64,000 bases of DNA, taken from the NCBI GenBank assembly GCA_002418005.1, contig DIDF01000056.1, positions 17,860 to 81,859 of the forward strand, written 5' to 3'. Made by a program: the position numbers and the translations under genes. This document shows positions 18,051 through 27,981 of this stretch, in pieces (the first letter of the stretch is position 1; every line of letters begins with the position of its first letter). This stretch comes from Lactobacillaceae bacterium UBA5807 (lineage in GTDB: Bacteria; Bacillota; Bacilli; Lactobacillales; Lactobacillaceae). A model generated the notes under the pieces. That model saw only the letters and a program-made list of their open reading frames with translations, did not search any database and had not been told where the DNA came from.

Positions 18051-18492
18051 CTTTGCCACCTTCTTTATTAAGTAATTCATCAGCAGCGTGCCAAGCTAAA
18101 GCCGCACACTTAATTCTTGCCGGAAACTCAGCCACAACGCCAATAACGGCAGCATCCCCAAGTTCATCCATGGCTTTATCACTAATTTTCTTGCCCTGAA
18201 TCAACTGCGAAAAATCACTAATTAATTGGCGAGCTTTTTTAATTTTTTTACCCTTGATAACTGTGGTCATGATACTTGCCGAAGCCTGAGAAATTGTGCA
18301 TCCCGAGCCGGTAAAAGCAATATCATCAATCACTCCATCCGAGACTTTAGAAAAAACGTCAATTGAATCACCACAAGTCGGGTTATCCATGTGAAACTTT
18401 GGAACATTCTCAATTTCCCGCTTATTTTGCGGATAGTTGGCGTTATCCAAAATCACTGCTTTATATAGTTCATTTAGTTTCGCTAACCCCAT
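18043..18492 (-). CDS. sufU: SufU zinc-dependent sulfurtransferase
   Basis: Accepts persulfide sulfur from SufS. The 149-residue protein has the Zn/active-site cysteines in NPTCGDSID (first Cys), [12 protein letters not shown] (second) and [11 protein letters not shown] (third). AAAGGAG precedes ATG 18492, which overlaps the end of sufS by 23 bases. The zinc-binding SufU type rather than IscU is expected next to SufS in Gram-positive bacteria. Confidence 0.94.
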   Translation of the reverse strand: MGLAKLNELYKAVILDNANYPQNKREIENVPKFHMDNPTCGDSIDVFSKVSDGVIDDIAFTGSGCTISQASASIMTTVIKGKKIKKARQLISDFSQLIQGKKISDKAMDELGDAAVIGVVAEFPARIKCAALAWHAADELLNKEGGKDD

Positions 18493-19717
18493 TTGAGAAA
18501 AACTCCTTTACTTGTTCTAGTGAATCAACCAACTTATTTCCTTCATCAACAGTATTGTAAAAGTAAAAACTGGCTCGCGCAGTTGCGGTCAAATTTAAAT
18601 AATCCATCAAAGGTTGGGCACAGTGGTGACCGGCCCGAACAGCAATCCCATTCATGTCCAAAGCAGTTGCGACGTCGTGAGGATGGATTCCCTTTAAATT
18701 AAAGGCAAAAGTTGCGGTGTGCTTGTTCGGATCTTGTGGACCATAAACCTTAATTCCGTCAATTTTTAAAAGCTTCGGCAAAATTTCTTCAGTCAAATCA
18801 TGTTCATAAGCCTGGATATTTTTCATACCAATTTTATTTAAATAGTCAATGGCAGCGCCTAAAGCAATTGCCCCACTTATGTTGGGAGTGCCTGCTTCGA
18901 ACTTCCAAGGAGACTCTTTAAATTCAGCAGTTTGTTCATGAACTGATGAGATCATTTCTCCACCAAACTGAGCAGGTCTCATAATTTTTAATAATTCTGG
19001 TTTGCCATAAAGAATGCCAATGCCAGTTGGGGCCAACATCTTATGCCCAGAAAAAGCATAAAAGTCAACATCTAAGTCACTCACATCAATAGGCATATGG
19101 GGAGCGGCTTGAGCACCATCGGCAATCAAATATGCACCATTTTTATGAGCCAGCTTTGCCAGTTCCTTGATTGGATTAACTACTCCTAAGACATTAGAAG
19201 CATGAGCAATCGAAACAATCTTAGTTTTTGCCGTAATAGTGTCTTCAGCACTTTGCAGGTCCAATTCGCCATCAGAGGTAAGTTGAATGTATTTTAGAAC
19301 AGCATGTTTTCTTTTGGCTAATTGTTGCCAAGGAACAATGTTACTGTGGTGTTCCATTTCCGAGATGACAATTTCATCACCTTCATTGACAACTTGATCT
19401 GCGAAAGTTGAAGCAATCCAATTTAAACTTTCTGTAGTTGACCTGGTATAAACAATTGAATGTTGGTCAGAAGCATTAATAAATTTAGCAACCTTGTCTC
19501 TGGCCTCTTCAAACTGTTTGGTTGCCCGTTCTGCTAAGGTATGCACGCCGCGATGGACATTAGCATTATCGTTTAGATAATAATGGGAAATTTTATCGAT
19601 TACTTGAATCGGTTTTTGAGTTGTTGCGGCATTATCCAAATATACTAAATCTTCGCCGTTAACTTTTTGGTTTAATATAGGAAAGTCTTTGCGATACTCA
19701 CTTAGATTCTGGGTCAT
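18470..19717 (-). CDS. sufS: Cysteine desulfurase SufS
   Basis: A PLP enzyme that takes sulfur from cysteine for Fe-S assembly; 415 residues. The PLP lysine lies in FSGHKMLAPTGIG and the persulfide Cys in RAGHHCAQP. YLDNAATTQKP at the start is typical. The frame opens at 19735, but AAAGGAAG precedes ATG 19717, which overlaps the sufD end by 20 bases. Order sufC-sufD-sufS-sufU-sufB is the standard Firmicutes arrangement. Confidence 0.95.
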   Translation of the reverse strand: MTQNLSEYRKDFPILNQKVNGEDLVYLDNAATTQKPIQVIDKISHYYLNDNANVHRGVHTLAERATKQFEEARDKVAKFINASDQHSIVYTRSTTESLNWIASTFADQVVNEGDEIVISEMEHHSNIVPWQQLAKRKHAVLKYIQLTSDGELDLQSAEDTITAKTKIVSIAHASNVLGVVNPIKELAKLAHKNGAYLIADGAQAAPHMPIDVSDLDVDFYAFSGHKMLAPTGIGILYGKPELLKIMRPAQFGGEMISSVHEQTAEFKESPWKFEAGTPNISGAIALGAAIDYLNKIGMKNIQAYEHDLTEEILPKLLKIDGIKVYGPQDPNKHTATFAFNLKGIHPHDVATALDMNGIAVRAGHHCAQPLMDYLNLTATARASFYFYNTVDEGNKLVDSLEQVKEFFSNGVSETK

Positions 19718-20987
19718 TTTGTAACTTCCTTTCAATCATTGCAACCATCTGCTCGCGAACTGCGGGAATTGGGACATTAGATAACACCACTCCTAGAAAA
19801 CCCCTAACAACTAACCTTTGGGCAACTTCTTTGGAAAGTCCCCGACTCATTAAATAATAAAGTTGTTTTTTATTTATTTGGCCAACACTGGCAGCATGAC
19901 CGGCAATAACATCATTTTCATCAATCAATAAGATTGGATTAGCATCGCCATGAGCTTTTGGTGATAGCATCAAAATCCGATTCTCTTGTTGAGCTTTTGA
20001 TCCATGAGCACCATGAATTATCTTACCAATCCCGTTAAAGATTAGAGTTGAACTATCGAGCAGAACTCCTATTTGTAAAATATTTCCTTCGGTATGGCGA
20101 CCGTAGTTAGTTACTTGGGTGTCAAGGCCCTGAGTTTGGCGGCCAGTAGAGATAGCAACAGTCTGCATTTCAGTATGAGAACCAACTCCATAAAGATCTG
20201 AGTCAAAATCAGCAATCGTTGATCCATTATTAAAGATTCCCATTGCCCAATCAATTCGCGCATCCTCTTTAAGATGACCTTTGCGATTGAAGTACGCATA
20301 AGTTTTTGGTCCCAGACAATCTAGTGAATTGTATTGAACATGGCTGTCCTGATCAGCAATTATTTCAGCGGTTAGGTGAGCGGGATTGGCTATGTCGCCA
20401 ATCGTTTCAGTCCTTTGAAAAACGTTAAACCGACTGTTTTTGCCAGCAACAATCAAAGTGTGGTCAATAAACATTTCTTCTTGACGACTATCTTGAATCG
20501 TCAGCAGCTTAATCGGGTCTTTTAATTGGACGTTATCAGGAACGTACAAAAACGTGCCATTATTCATTAGGGCTAAATTGATTGCTGTCAGACGATCTTC
20601 ATTAGGGTCAATTGCAAATTGATAAAGGTATTTTTGAACCAGATCACCATAATTCTTGATGGCATCTGCCATGCTGCAAAGAATTACACCCTGAGACAAA
20701 AAGTTAGCAAGTTCATTTTTGATATTTCTATTACCAAGATTAACAAAAGTATAATCTGCAAGCTGATCCTTAACTGATTTCGGAATTTCTAAGTCTGCTT
20801 GTTTTTTTGTAGAAAATTCCAAAAGCGGCCAGCTACTGTAATTTACCTTAGCAAAAACAGGTAAAGGTAAATCTTGGCTTTTTTCAAAAGCTTGGTTTCT
20901 CATTTCGGACAGCCAATCTGGCTCTTGATCAAATTTAGCAGCCGAAACAAATTTTGGGTCTAAAACCGCGTGTTTAATACCGTTCAA
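19698..20987 (-). CDS. sufD: Fe-S cluster assembly protein SufD
   Basis: SufB paralogue and scaffold partner, 429 residues. It shares the beta-helix (GKIIHGAHGSKAQQENRIL) and the C-terminal YYLMSRGLSKEVA with SufB. A GTG at 20991-20993 is only one base after GAGGTG; TTG at 20985-20987 has the right 7-base spacing and is chosen. The gap from the present sufC stop is 98 bases, but the ancestral sufC stop at 20990-20992 would almost touch this start. Confidence 0.93.
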   Translation of the reverse strand: MNGIKHAVLDPKFVSAAKFDQEPDWLSEMRNQAFEKSQDLPLPVFAKVNYSSWPLLEFSTKKQADLEIPKSVKDQLADYTFVNLGNRNIKNELANFLSQGVILCSMADAIKNYGDLVQKYLYQFAIDPNEDRLTAINLALMNNGTFLYVPDNVQLKDPIKLLTIQDSRQEEMFIDHTLIVAGKNSRFNVFQRTETIGDIANPAHLTAEIIADQDSHVQYNSLDCLGPKTYAYFNRKGHLKEDARIDWAMGIFNNGSTIADFDSDLYGVGSHTEMQTVAISTGRQTQGLDTQVTNYGRHTEGNILQIGVLLDSSTLIFNGIGKIIHGAHGSKAQQENRILMLSPKAHGDANPILLIDENDVIAGHAASVGQINKKQLYYLMSRGLSKEVAQRLVVRGFLGVVLSNVPIPAVREQMVAMIERKLQNDPESK

Positions 20988-20989
20988 CT

Positions 20990-21085
20990 TCACTCACCTC
21001 GATTGGTCGAAGCAACATCATCGTCCACTAGAGAAACATTAATTCCTAATTCATCCCTTAATCCGGCATAGCCTTTTTCTTCAAG
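20990..21085 (-). other. Former C-terminal codons of sufC, now after an in-frame TAA
   Basis: Reading on in the sufC frame past its TAA (21086-21088) gives 31 more codons before a TGA at 20990-20992. They begin LEEKGYAGLRDELGIN. SufC proteins of Bacillus and Escherichia end in a matching LExxGYxxL helix. So this stretch still codes for the normal end of SufC, and only the single stop codon separates it from the gene. An intact gene would end right at the sufD start. Confidence 0.8.
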
Positions 21086-21808
21086 TTATTCGGCCAATGA
21101 AGCATCGCCAGTTTTAACGATCCGGCCATCCATCATAACGTGAACCTGGTCTGGATGAATATAATTTAGCAGTCGCTGATAATGAGTAATCATTAACACA
21201 CCAAAGTTTGGGCTTAACATATGATTAACTCCCTTAGCAACAACTTGAAGGGCATCAATATCCAAGCCGGAATCAATTTCATCTAAAATCGCAAACTTAG
21301 GCTTAATCATCATCATCTGCAGAATTTCGTTACGTTTTTTCTCACCGCCAGAAAATCCTTCATTTAAATAACGCTCAGTCATTTTGTCACTCATATTTAA
21401 GATTCCAAGGTTTTCCTTTAATTTATCAAGAAACTTTTTAATTGGCAGCGGTCCTTGTTCGTTTCTAGTAACGTTAACTGCCGTTCTAATAAATTCAAGA
21501 TTAGTAATTCCTTTAATCTCAACCGGATATTGCATCGCTAAAAACAATCCGGCCCGAGCACGTTGATCAACGGTCATTGTCGAAAGATCCTGACCATCAA
21601 GTTCAATTGATCCTTTTGTTATATGATAATTTGGGTTACCCATAATTGTTTCAGATAAAGTCGATTTACCTGTTCCATTTGGCCCCATGATTGCGTGAGT
21701 TTCGCCGGTGTGCATTTCAAGGTTGACACCTTTTAAAATTTCTTTGCTCTTCTTATCTTCTTCGTCGTTAACACTGACATGTAAATTAGATACCTTTAAT
21801 GTGGCCAT
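21086..21808 (-). CDS. sufC: Fe-S assembly ATPase SufC, C-terminally truncated by TAA
   Basis: ABC-type ATPase of the SufBCD scaffold. Walker A GPNGTGKST (42-50), signature FSGGEKKRNEI, Walker B AILDEIDSGLD and switch His in ITHYQRLL are all intact. The protein ends at residue 240 with GDASLAE. Close relatives run about 20-30 residues longer through a final helix, which is still encoded in frame downstream of the stop. It may work as a short SufC, be read through, or reflect a sequencing error. First gene of the operon. Confidence 0.93.
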   Translation of the reverse strand: MATLKVSNLHVSVNDEEDKKSKEILKGVNLEMHTGETHAIMGPNGTGKSTLSETIMGNPNYHITKGSIELDGQDLSTMTVDQRARAGLFLAMQYPVEIKGITNLEFIRTAVNVTRNEQGPLPIKKFLDKLKENLGILNMSDKMTERYLNEGFSGGEKKRNEILQMMMIKPKFAILDEIDSGLDIDALQVVAKGVNHMLSPNFGVLMITHYQRLLNYIHPDQVHVMMDGRIVKTGDASLAE

Positions 21809-21849
21809 TAGCGAACCCCTTTCAAATTTTGTAGTTAAAATTAGTCCAA

Positions 21850-21879
21850 TTATAGTCTTACTTCCATCTTCTTTTCAAC
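21850..21879 (-). promoter_or_regulatory. Predicted suf operon promoter
   Basis: On the minus strand, TTGAAA (21874-21879), an 18-base spacer, then a perfect TATAAT (21850-21855), about 42 bases before the sufC start. Confidence 0.7.
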
Positions 21880-21911
21880 ACCGGATTTTAATTAAAAGCT
21901 CAAAATTGCCA

Positions 21912-21940
21912 TTGAAACATTAGAAATATGAGAATATGAT
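21912..21940 (+). promoter_or_regulatory. Predicted gltBD promoter
   Basis: TTGAAA (21912-21917), a 17-base spacer, then TATGAT (21935-21940), 38 bases before gltB. It sits back to back with the suf promoter in the same 169-base gap. Confidence 0.65.
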
Positions 21941-21977
21941 TAGAGCAATATCTGGATTTTTCTAAGGTGGGTGTCTT

Positions 21978-24900
21978 ATGACTGATTTACAAAAAGATAA
22001 CAAGCTCATGTATTCGCCAAAGTTCGAACATGATGCTTGTGGAATGGGCTTCATTACTCAGATTCACGGAAAAGCCAGCCATTCGCTCGTTGAAAAAGCA
22101 TTAACAATGCTTCAACGAATGAACCATCGTGGTGGAACCGGAGCCGAACCAGACACCGGTGACGGTGCTGGAATTTTGATGGCGATGCCTGATGAATTCT
22201 TCCATGAACAGCTCAAATCTCAAGGAATCGCTTTACCTCAAAAGGGTGATTATGCTGTCGCACAATTATTTTTACCTCACGATAAAGAGAAAAAAGAAAC
22301 AATGCTTAAGGCAGTTCTTGATAATATCGAGGCTGCCGGCAATTTAGTGATTGGAACCCGCGAAGTTCCTTTTGTTTACGAAAATTGTGGTCCGGCTGCT
22401 CAACATTCAATGCCAGGTTTTGTGCAAGTATTTATTCAGCGTTCAGTTGATGTCAAACCCGGCCAAGATTTTGAAGACAATCTCTATGTGTTACGACGCC
22501 ACTTGGAAAAGACTTTTGATCGAACAGCGATGTACATATGCTCATTATCAAGTAGAACGGTTGTTTACAAGGGAATGCTTCATGCCTATCAAGTCGGCTT
22601 GTTCTACCCCGACCTTCATGATAAGCACATGAAGAGTGCAATTTGTTTAATTCACTCGCGTTTTTCAACTAATACATTTCCTAGCTGGGATCGGGCTCAA
22701 CCTTTCCGATTCTTAGCTCACAATGGGGAAATAAATACTTTAAAGGGTGCCGAAAACTGGATGACCAGCCACGGCATTGAAATTTATGACGAAGATGATT
22801 CCGATTCTGCCAAACTGGAAAACTGTATGGAATATCTTTATCGTCACGGACGAACTATCCCACAATCATTAATGATGATGGTTCCAGAAGCTTGGGGGTC
22901 AGGTGCAAGTCTTCCTCAGGCCCAACGATCATTTGATGAATATAACGCAACATTTATTGCTCCTTGGGACGGGCCGGCTGCGCTTTGTTTTACCGACGGG
23001 ATTCAGGTTGGCGCCTTCTTGGACCGTAACGGCTTAAGACCTTCCAGATACACTTTGACAAATAACGATGAATTTATTGTTGCCTCCGAATCTGGCACTG
23101 TTGACGTTGAGCCTAAGGACATCGTCGATAAAGGAATTCTTTCACCGGCAGAAATGATTCTGGTGGACACATCTACCGGAAAGATCCATAAAACCAACGA
23201 ATTAAAAGAAAAATACTCAAATTCACATCCTTATCAGCAGTGGTTAAGTGCTAACCGAATAAATCTGGACAATCTTCCTGATGTAAAAGTTGAAGACGGA
23301 ATGTCTGACGCTGCCTTGAAAAAACTTTGGCTTAGAAATGGCTACACCCAAGAAGTCATTGAAACTGCATTGGTTCCGATGGCAGAAAATAGTGGTGAGC
23401 CAGTCATAGCCATGGGATTTGATTCTCCACTGGCAGTTTTAAGCAAAAAACCGCAATCACTTTTTACCTATTTTAAACAGGCCTTTGCGCAAGTTACTAA
23501 CCCGCCAATCGACCCGTTAAGAGAAAAAATTGTTATTGGCACCACTGTCTTCTTGGGCAGAGACGCCGATTTTACAAAAGATATTCCGGAAAACTGTCAA
23601 AAACTAAAAATATCTTCGCCAATGTTAAGTGATCAAGATTATGCCAAAATTTTAAGCTTGGACTTACCAACTTTAAGAGTGGCAAAAATATCATTAGCAT
23701 ATGATTTAAATTCAACCCCTGATCGGCTTGAACATGCTTTAAAAGAAATGTTCAACCAAGCAGAAGTCGCAATTGATAACGGCGCCACAATTTTGGTATT
23801 AAATGACGATGATGCCAAAGCTAACCAAATGACAATTCCAGCCTTATTAGCAGTTTCTGGATTGCATAATTACTTAGTCAAACAAGGGAAAGATATTAAG
23901 GCATCGATTGTCATTAATACCGCTGAAGCCTGTGAAGTTCACCATTTTGCTTGTCTTTTAGGATATGGAGCTTCAGCAATTCATCCTTATGGTGCATACG
24001 CCACGCTTTCTAAGCGTGGGTATGGCAACAAGTTAGATAATTATCGTGAAGCTGCTACAAAGGGAATCATTAAGATTATGAGCCGAATGGGGATTTCGAC
24101 AATTGCCGGGTACCAAGGAGCGCAGTTATTTGAGGCTGTCGGAATTTCTGATGAGGTTATCGATCAATACTTCACCGGAACGCCAACCAGACTTGGAGGA
24201 ATTGATCTAAATCAAATTGAAGATGAATACCTCAAAAAGTATCAATTAGCATACAGTACTCATGCCATTGATGATTTACAATCTGGCGGCAGCTTCCAGT
24301 TTAAAGAGGACGGCGAAGCCCACCTTTATAACCCAGAAACAATTTACCAGTTTCAAAAAGCAGTTCGCAAAGGAAATTATTCAGAATACAAGAAATATAC
24401 TAAAAAGATGGCCGAACAATCCAAAGAAAATCCGATTACTTTGCGATCAATGTGGGAAATTAAAAATAATGGCAATAATCCGGTGCCAATTAACGAAGTT
24501 GAACCGGTTTCTTCTATCGTTAAACGATTTAAATCCGGGGCAATGAGTTTTGGTGCTCTCTCTCAGGAAGCTCACGAAACAATCGCCATTGCTATGAACA
24601 GCCTTGGCGCTAGAAGCAACTCTGGTGAAGGTGGTGAAGATCGCCGCAGATTTAAAGTTGGTCCTGATGGACTGGATAGAAACAGCAAAATCAAACAAGT
24701 TTCTACCGCCCGCTTTGGGGTTAACGCTGAATATTTAATGAGTGCCGAGGAAATTCAAATCAAAATGGCCCAAGGAGCCAAGCCTGGTGAAGGCGGTCAG
24801 CTTCCTGCCGGCAAAGCCTATCCATGGGTTGCCAGCATTAGAGGCTCAATTGCCGGGGTGCAGTTGATTTCACCACCGCCTCATCATGATATTTATTCCA

Positions 24901-26441
24901 TCGAAGATTTAGCTCAATTAATTTACGACTTAAAGCAAATTAATCCTTACGCCAAAATTAATGTTAAATTGGTTTCTTCGACTGGTGTTGGTACAATTGC
25001 GGCTGGTTGTGTTAAAGCTGGTGCAAATACCGTTGTCATTTGTGGCTATGATGGTGGAACCGGCGCCGCTCCAAGAAACTCAACCAGAGACTGTGGTCTT
25101 CCTTGGGAAATGGGCTTAGCCGATGCTCATCAGACTTTAGCTTTAAACCACTTACGTCAACGAACCACATTGGAAGTTGACGGTAAGTTAATGACTGGCA
25201 GAGACATTGCCATCGCAATCATGCTAGGGGCCGAAGAGTTTAGTTTTGCCACCCTGACAATGATTTCAATTGGCTGTGTCATGATGAGAAAATGTAACCT
25301 TAACACCTGTCCAGTCGGCGTGGCTACCCAAAATCCAGCTTTAAGAAAACTATTCTCAGGCAGACCAGAATATGTCGTCCACATGATGAAGTTTTTAGCT
25401 CAGGATTTAAGAGAAGAAATGGCCAAACTTGGGTACCGAACCGTTGACGAAATGGTTGGTCACGGCGAACACCTTTCCCCACGTTACGTTCCGTCGGGCA
25501 AAGCCAAGACTTTGAATTTTGACCGGATGTTAAATAAGGCAATTACTATCCAGCGAAAAAAGGCGAAACCTTTTGAACCTAAATATAAGTGGCCAGATTT
25601 GGATAGATTTGCTGAAACCAGTCTTAAAAATAACAACTCAACCACAATTAACCTGCCAATTGGTAATGTTGACCGAGCCGTGGGAACAAGACTTGGCGGC
25701 TGGATTGCCGCTCACTTTGGCAATTATGGTTTAAAACCTGGCCAATTGAGGTTTAACTATCATGGAACTGCGGGCCAGAGCTTTGGGGCATTTATTACCC
25801 AAGGTTTGGAAATCAAACTTGTCGGCGAAGCAAATGATTATGTAGGCAAAGGTCTTTCTGGTGGCCGCCTAATCGTTGCCGCTCCTCAACAGGCTAAAGA
25901 AATTTACACTCACTCACCAATTGTCGGCAACGTTGCCTGTTTTGGGGCAACCGGAGGCGAGGCTTACTTTAATGGCCGCGCTGGTGAACGATTCTGTGTC
26001 AGAAATTCAGGTGCTGATGTCGTCGTTGAGGGTGTTGGGAACAACGGTTGTGAATATATGACAGGAGGAACCACCGTAATTTTAGGCAGAACCGGTCGGA
26101 ATTTCGCGGCTGGAATGTCTGGTGGAATCGCCTATATTTATGATTGGGACCACACCTTCAAATCAAAGTGCAATATGGATCTTGTTGATTTATTTGCCTT
26201 AAACGAAGCTGGCGATGACAGTATTTTAGTAAAATTGCTAAAGAATCATGTCAAATATACCAGTTCAGAAACTGCAAAAATGATTTTGGATAATTGGGAA
26301 ACCGAGAGCAAAAAGTTCATCAAAGTATATCCTCGTGATTTCCATAAGATGCAGAACTTAATCAAGAAATTCAGTAAACCAGGCCTCAAAAAAGACGATG
26401 TGATTCAAAAAGCCTTTGATGCCGCTACAAAAGAAGATTAG
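21978..26441 (+). CDS. gltB: Glutamate synthase large subunit
   Basis: Makes two glutamates from glutamine and 2-oxoglutarate. The 1487-residue protein has an N-terminal type-II glutaminase domain; its Cys nucleophile is in DACGMGF (residue 21) and would be exposed by propeptide cleavage. Then come the FMN synthase domain (about 800-1200) and the C-terminal GxGxG beta-helix domain. The three Cys of the 3Fe-4S cluster are in IGCVMMRKCNLNTCPVG with the usual 6 and 5 spacing. It is followed 11 bases later by gltD. (Called gltA in Bacillus.). Confidence 0.97.
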   Translation: MTDLQKDNKLMYSPKFEHDACGMGFITQIHGKASHSLVEKALTMLQRMNHRGGTGAEPDTGDGAGILMAMPDEFFHEQLKSQGIALPQKGDYAVAQLFLPHDKEKKETMLKAVLDNIEAAGNLVIGTREVPFVYENCGPAAQHSMPGFVQVFIQRSVDVKPGQDFEDNLYVLRRHLEKTFDRTAMYICSLSSRTVVYKGMLHAYQVGLFYPDLHDKHMKSAICLIHSRFSTNTFPSWDRAQPFRFLAHNGEINTLKGAENWMTSHGIEIYDEDDSDSAKLENCMEYLYRHGRTIPQSLMMMVPEAWGSGASLPQAQRSFDEYNATFIAPWDGPAALCFTDGIQVGAFLDRNGLRPSRYTLTNNDEFIVASESGTVDVEPKDIVDKGILSPAEMILVDTSTGKIHKTNELKEKYSNSHPYQQWLSANRINLDNLPDVKVEDGMSDAALKKLWLRNGYTQEVIETALVPMAENSGEPVIAMGFDSPLAVLSKKPQSLFTYFKQAFAQVTNPPIDPLREKIVIGTTVFLGRDADFTKDIPENCQKLKISSPMLSDQDYAKILSLDLPTLRVAKISLAYDLNSTPDRLEHALKEMFNQAEVAIDNGATILVLNDDDAKANQMTIPALLAVSGLHNYLVKQGKDIKASIVINTAEACEVHHFACLLGYGASAIHPYGAYATLSKRGYGNKLDNYREAATKGIIKIMSRMGISTIAGYQGAQLFEAVGISDEVIDQYFTGTPTRLGGIDLNQIEDEYLKKYQLAYSTHAIDDLQSGGSFQFKEDGEAHLYNPETIYQFQKAVRKGNYSEYKKYTKKMAEQSKENPITLRSMWEIKNNGNNPVPINEVEPVSSIVKRFKSGAMSFGALSQEAHETIAIAMNSLGARSNSGEGGEDRRRFKVGPDGLDRNSKIKQVSTARFGVNAEYLMSAEEIQIKMAQGAKPGEGGQLPAGKAYPWVASIRGSIAGVQLISPPPHHDIYSIEDLAQLIYDLKQINPYAKINVKLVSSTGVGTIAAGCVKAGANTVVICGYDGGTGAAPRNSTRDCGLPWEMGLADAHQTLALNHLRQRTTLEVDGKLMTGRDIAIAIMLGAEEFSFATLTMISIGCVMMRKCNLNTCPVGVATQNPALRKLFSGRPEYVVHMMKFLAQDLREEMAKLGYRTVDEMVGHGEHLSPRYVPSGKAKTLNFDRMLNKAITIQRKKAKPFEPKYKWPDLDRFAETSLKNNNSTTINLPIGNVDRAVGTRLGGWIAAHFGNYGLKPGQLRFNYHGTAGQSFGAFITQGLEIKLVGEANDYVGKGLSGGRLIVAAPQQAKEIYTHSPIVGNVACFGATGGEAYFNGRAGERFCVRNSGADVVVEGVGNNGCEYMTGGTTVILGRTGRNFAAGMSGGIAYIYDWDHTFKSKCNMDLVDLFALNEAGDDSILVKLLKNHVKYTSSETAKMILDNWETESKKFIKVYPRDFHKMQNLIKKFSKPGLKKDDVIQKAFDAATKED

Positions 26442-26452
26442 GAGGTTCAATA

Positions 26453-27874
26453 ATGCCAGATCCAAGAGGATTCATGAAATTTCCACGAAAAGATAATCCC
26501 ATGAGACCCATCATGCAGAGAATTAAAGATTTTGACGCTATGGAACTCAATCTTTCTGATGAGCAACGACGTCAACAAGCTGAGCGATGTATGAACTGTG
26601 GAACTCCATTTTGCCATCACGGCGTGTTCTTTGGCGGCAAAAAAGCCGTTAGTGGTTGTCCAAATGATAATTTAATTCCAGAATGGAATGATATGGTCTA
26701 CCAAGACCGCGATTATCAGGCTTTTCAAAGATTAACCAAAACAAATTATTTGCCGGATATGACCGGAAGAGTGTGCCCAGCCCCCTGTGAAGCTGCTTGT
26801 GTTCAAGCCTTAAATGGTCCAGGAATAACAATTAGAAATAATGAGAAATTCATTATCGAAAAAGCCTTTGCCAACGGTTGGGTCGCCGATTCTGGTAAAC
26901 CACTAAAACGAACTGGCAAGAAAATTGCCATTGTTGGTAGTGGCCCGGCTGGAATCTCCGCCGCTTGGCGATTAAACCAACTCGGACATTCAGTTACAAT
27001 TTACGAACGTGACGATAATTTCGGCGGTTTTTTGATGTACGGAATTCCAAACATGAAATTACCAAAGGATATCGTCAAGCGAAGAATTGATACTTTACGT
27101 GAAGTTGGTATCAACCTGGTGGCCAACACTGAAGTCGGTAAAGATATTTCTGCCGAAGAGCTTCGCCAGAAATATGACCGGGTAATCATTGCCACCGGCG
27201 CAAGACAAGCACGAGAGCTTAATGTTCCAGGTCGGGATTTAAAGGGTATCTATCAAGCCACCGATTACTTGCGAGAAGCTACCAAAGAAGTACTAAAAAA
27301 TGGAACTCAGGCAACTAAAAAACTTAATGGCAAGCATGTTCTTGTTTTAGGTGGCGGCGATACTGGTAATGACTGTATTGGTACAATTATTCGCCAGGGC
27401 TGTGCAGGAATTACTCAACTTGAAATCAACCCTGCTCTACCCGAAACAAGAGCTGAAGACAATCAGTGGCCGGAATGGCCGATGGTTTTAAAAACTGGCT
27501 ATGGGCAAACGGAAGCCAAAACTTTGTTTGGCCCAATAACCACTTACGCTGCAACTGCCACCAAAATTTATGGAAAAGATGGTCACGTGGCTGCAGCAGA
27601 AATTAGCCAGGTAAAGAATCATAAACCAATCCCAGGAACCGGTAAAAAGGCCAATGTCGATATGGTAATTTTGGCAATGGGCTTTACGGGCCATGAGCAA
27701 TGGCTGTTTGATTCATTTGGAATCACTAAGCTAAATAAAAACTACACTACTAATGATAATCAGATTTTTGTGGCTGGCGATTGTCGCCGGGGGCCAAGTC
27801 TAGTTATTTGGGGCATCTATGAAGGCCGCATGTGTGCAGAAAAAGTAGATGCATCACTTCAAGTTCTGAAGTAA
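26453..27874 (+). CDS. gltD: Glutamate synthase small subunit
   Basis: NAD(P)H-oxidising flavoprotein partner of GltB, 473 residues. Cysteines for two 4Fe-4S clusters lie at the N terminus (RCMNCGTPFCHHG, SGCPND, CPAPCEAACV). The FAD site is VGSGPAGISAA, the NAD(P)H site LGGGDTGNDC, and a second FAD motif is VAGDCRRGPS. A good AGGAGG precedes the ATG. Ends the gltBD unit before a strong hairpin. Confidence 0.96.
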   Translation: MPDPRGFMKFPRKDNPMRPIMQRIKDFDAMELNLSDEQRRQQAERCMNCGTPFCHHGVFFGGKKAVSGCPNDNLIPEWNDMVYQDRDYQAFQRLTKTNYLPDMTGRVCPAPCEAACVQALNGPGITIRNNEKFIIEKAFANGWVADSGKPLKRTGKKIAIVGSGPAGISAAWRLNQLGHSVTIYERDDNFGGFLMYGIPNMKLPKDIVKRRIDTLREVGINLVANTEVGKDISAEELRQKYDRVIIATGARQARELNVPGRDLKGIYQATDYLREATKEVLKNGTQATKKLNGKHVLVLGGGDTGNDCIGTIIRQGCAGITQLEINPALPETRAEDNQWPEWPMVLKTGYGQTEAKTLFGPITTYAATATKIYGKDGHVAAAEISQVKNHKPIPGTGKKANVDMVILAMGFTGHEQWLFDSFGITKLNKNYTTNDNQIFVAGDCRRGPSLVIWGIYEGRMCAEKVDASLQVLK

Positions 27875-27911
27875 TAAAATCGTGCCACCATGTAATATGA
27901 AAAGGCATAAC

Positions 27912-27952
27912 AAAAAATACCATCATTCAATTAATGAATGATGGTATTTTTT
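27912..27952. terminator. Bidirectional terminator between gltD and asd
   Basis: A perfect 18-bp stem: 27912-27929 with 27935-27952, 5-base loop, with A-run and T-run ends. It serves both gltBD and the lysine operon, which converge here. Confidence 0.93.
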
Positions 27953-27981
27953 ATACTTAAGTTATTTAATTAACTACTAAA

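Noticed and set aside
20894..21085. A separate small gene between sufC and sufD
   Set aside because: The readable stretch is in the sufC frame, has no start or RBS of its own, and matches the normal SufC C terminus.
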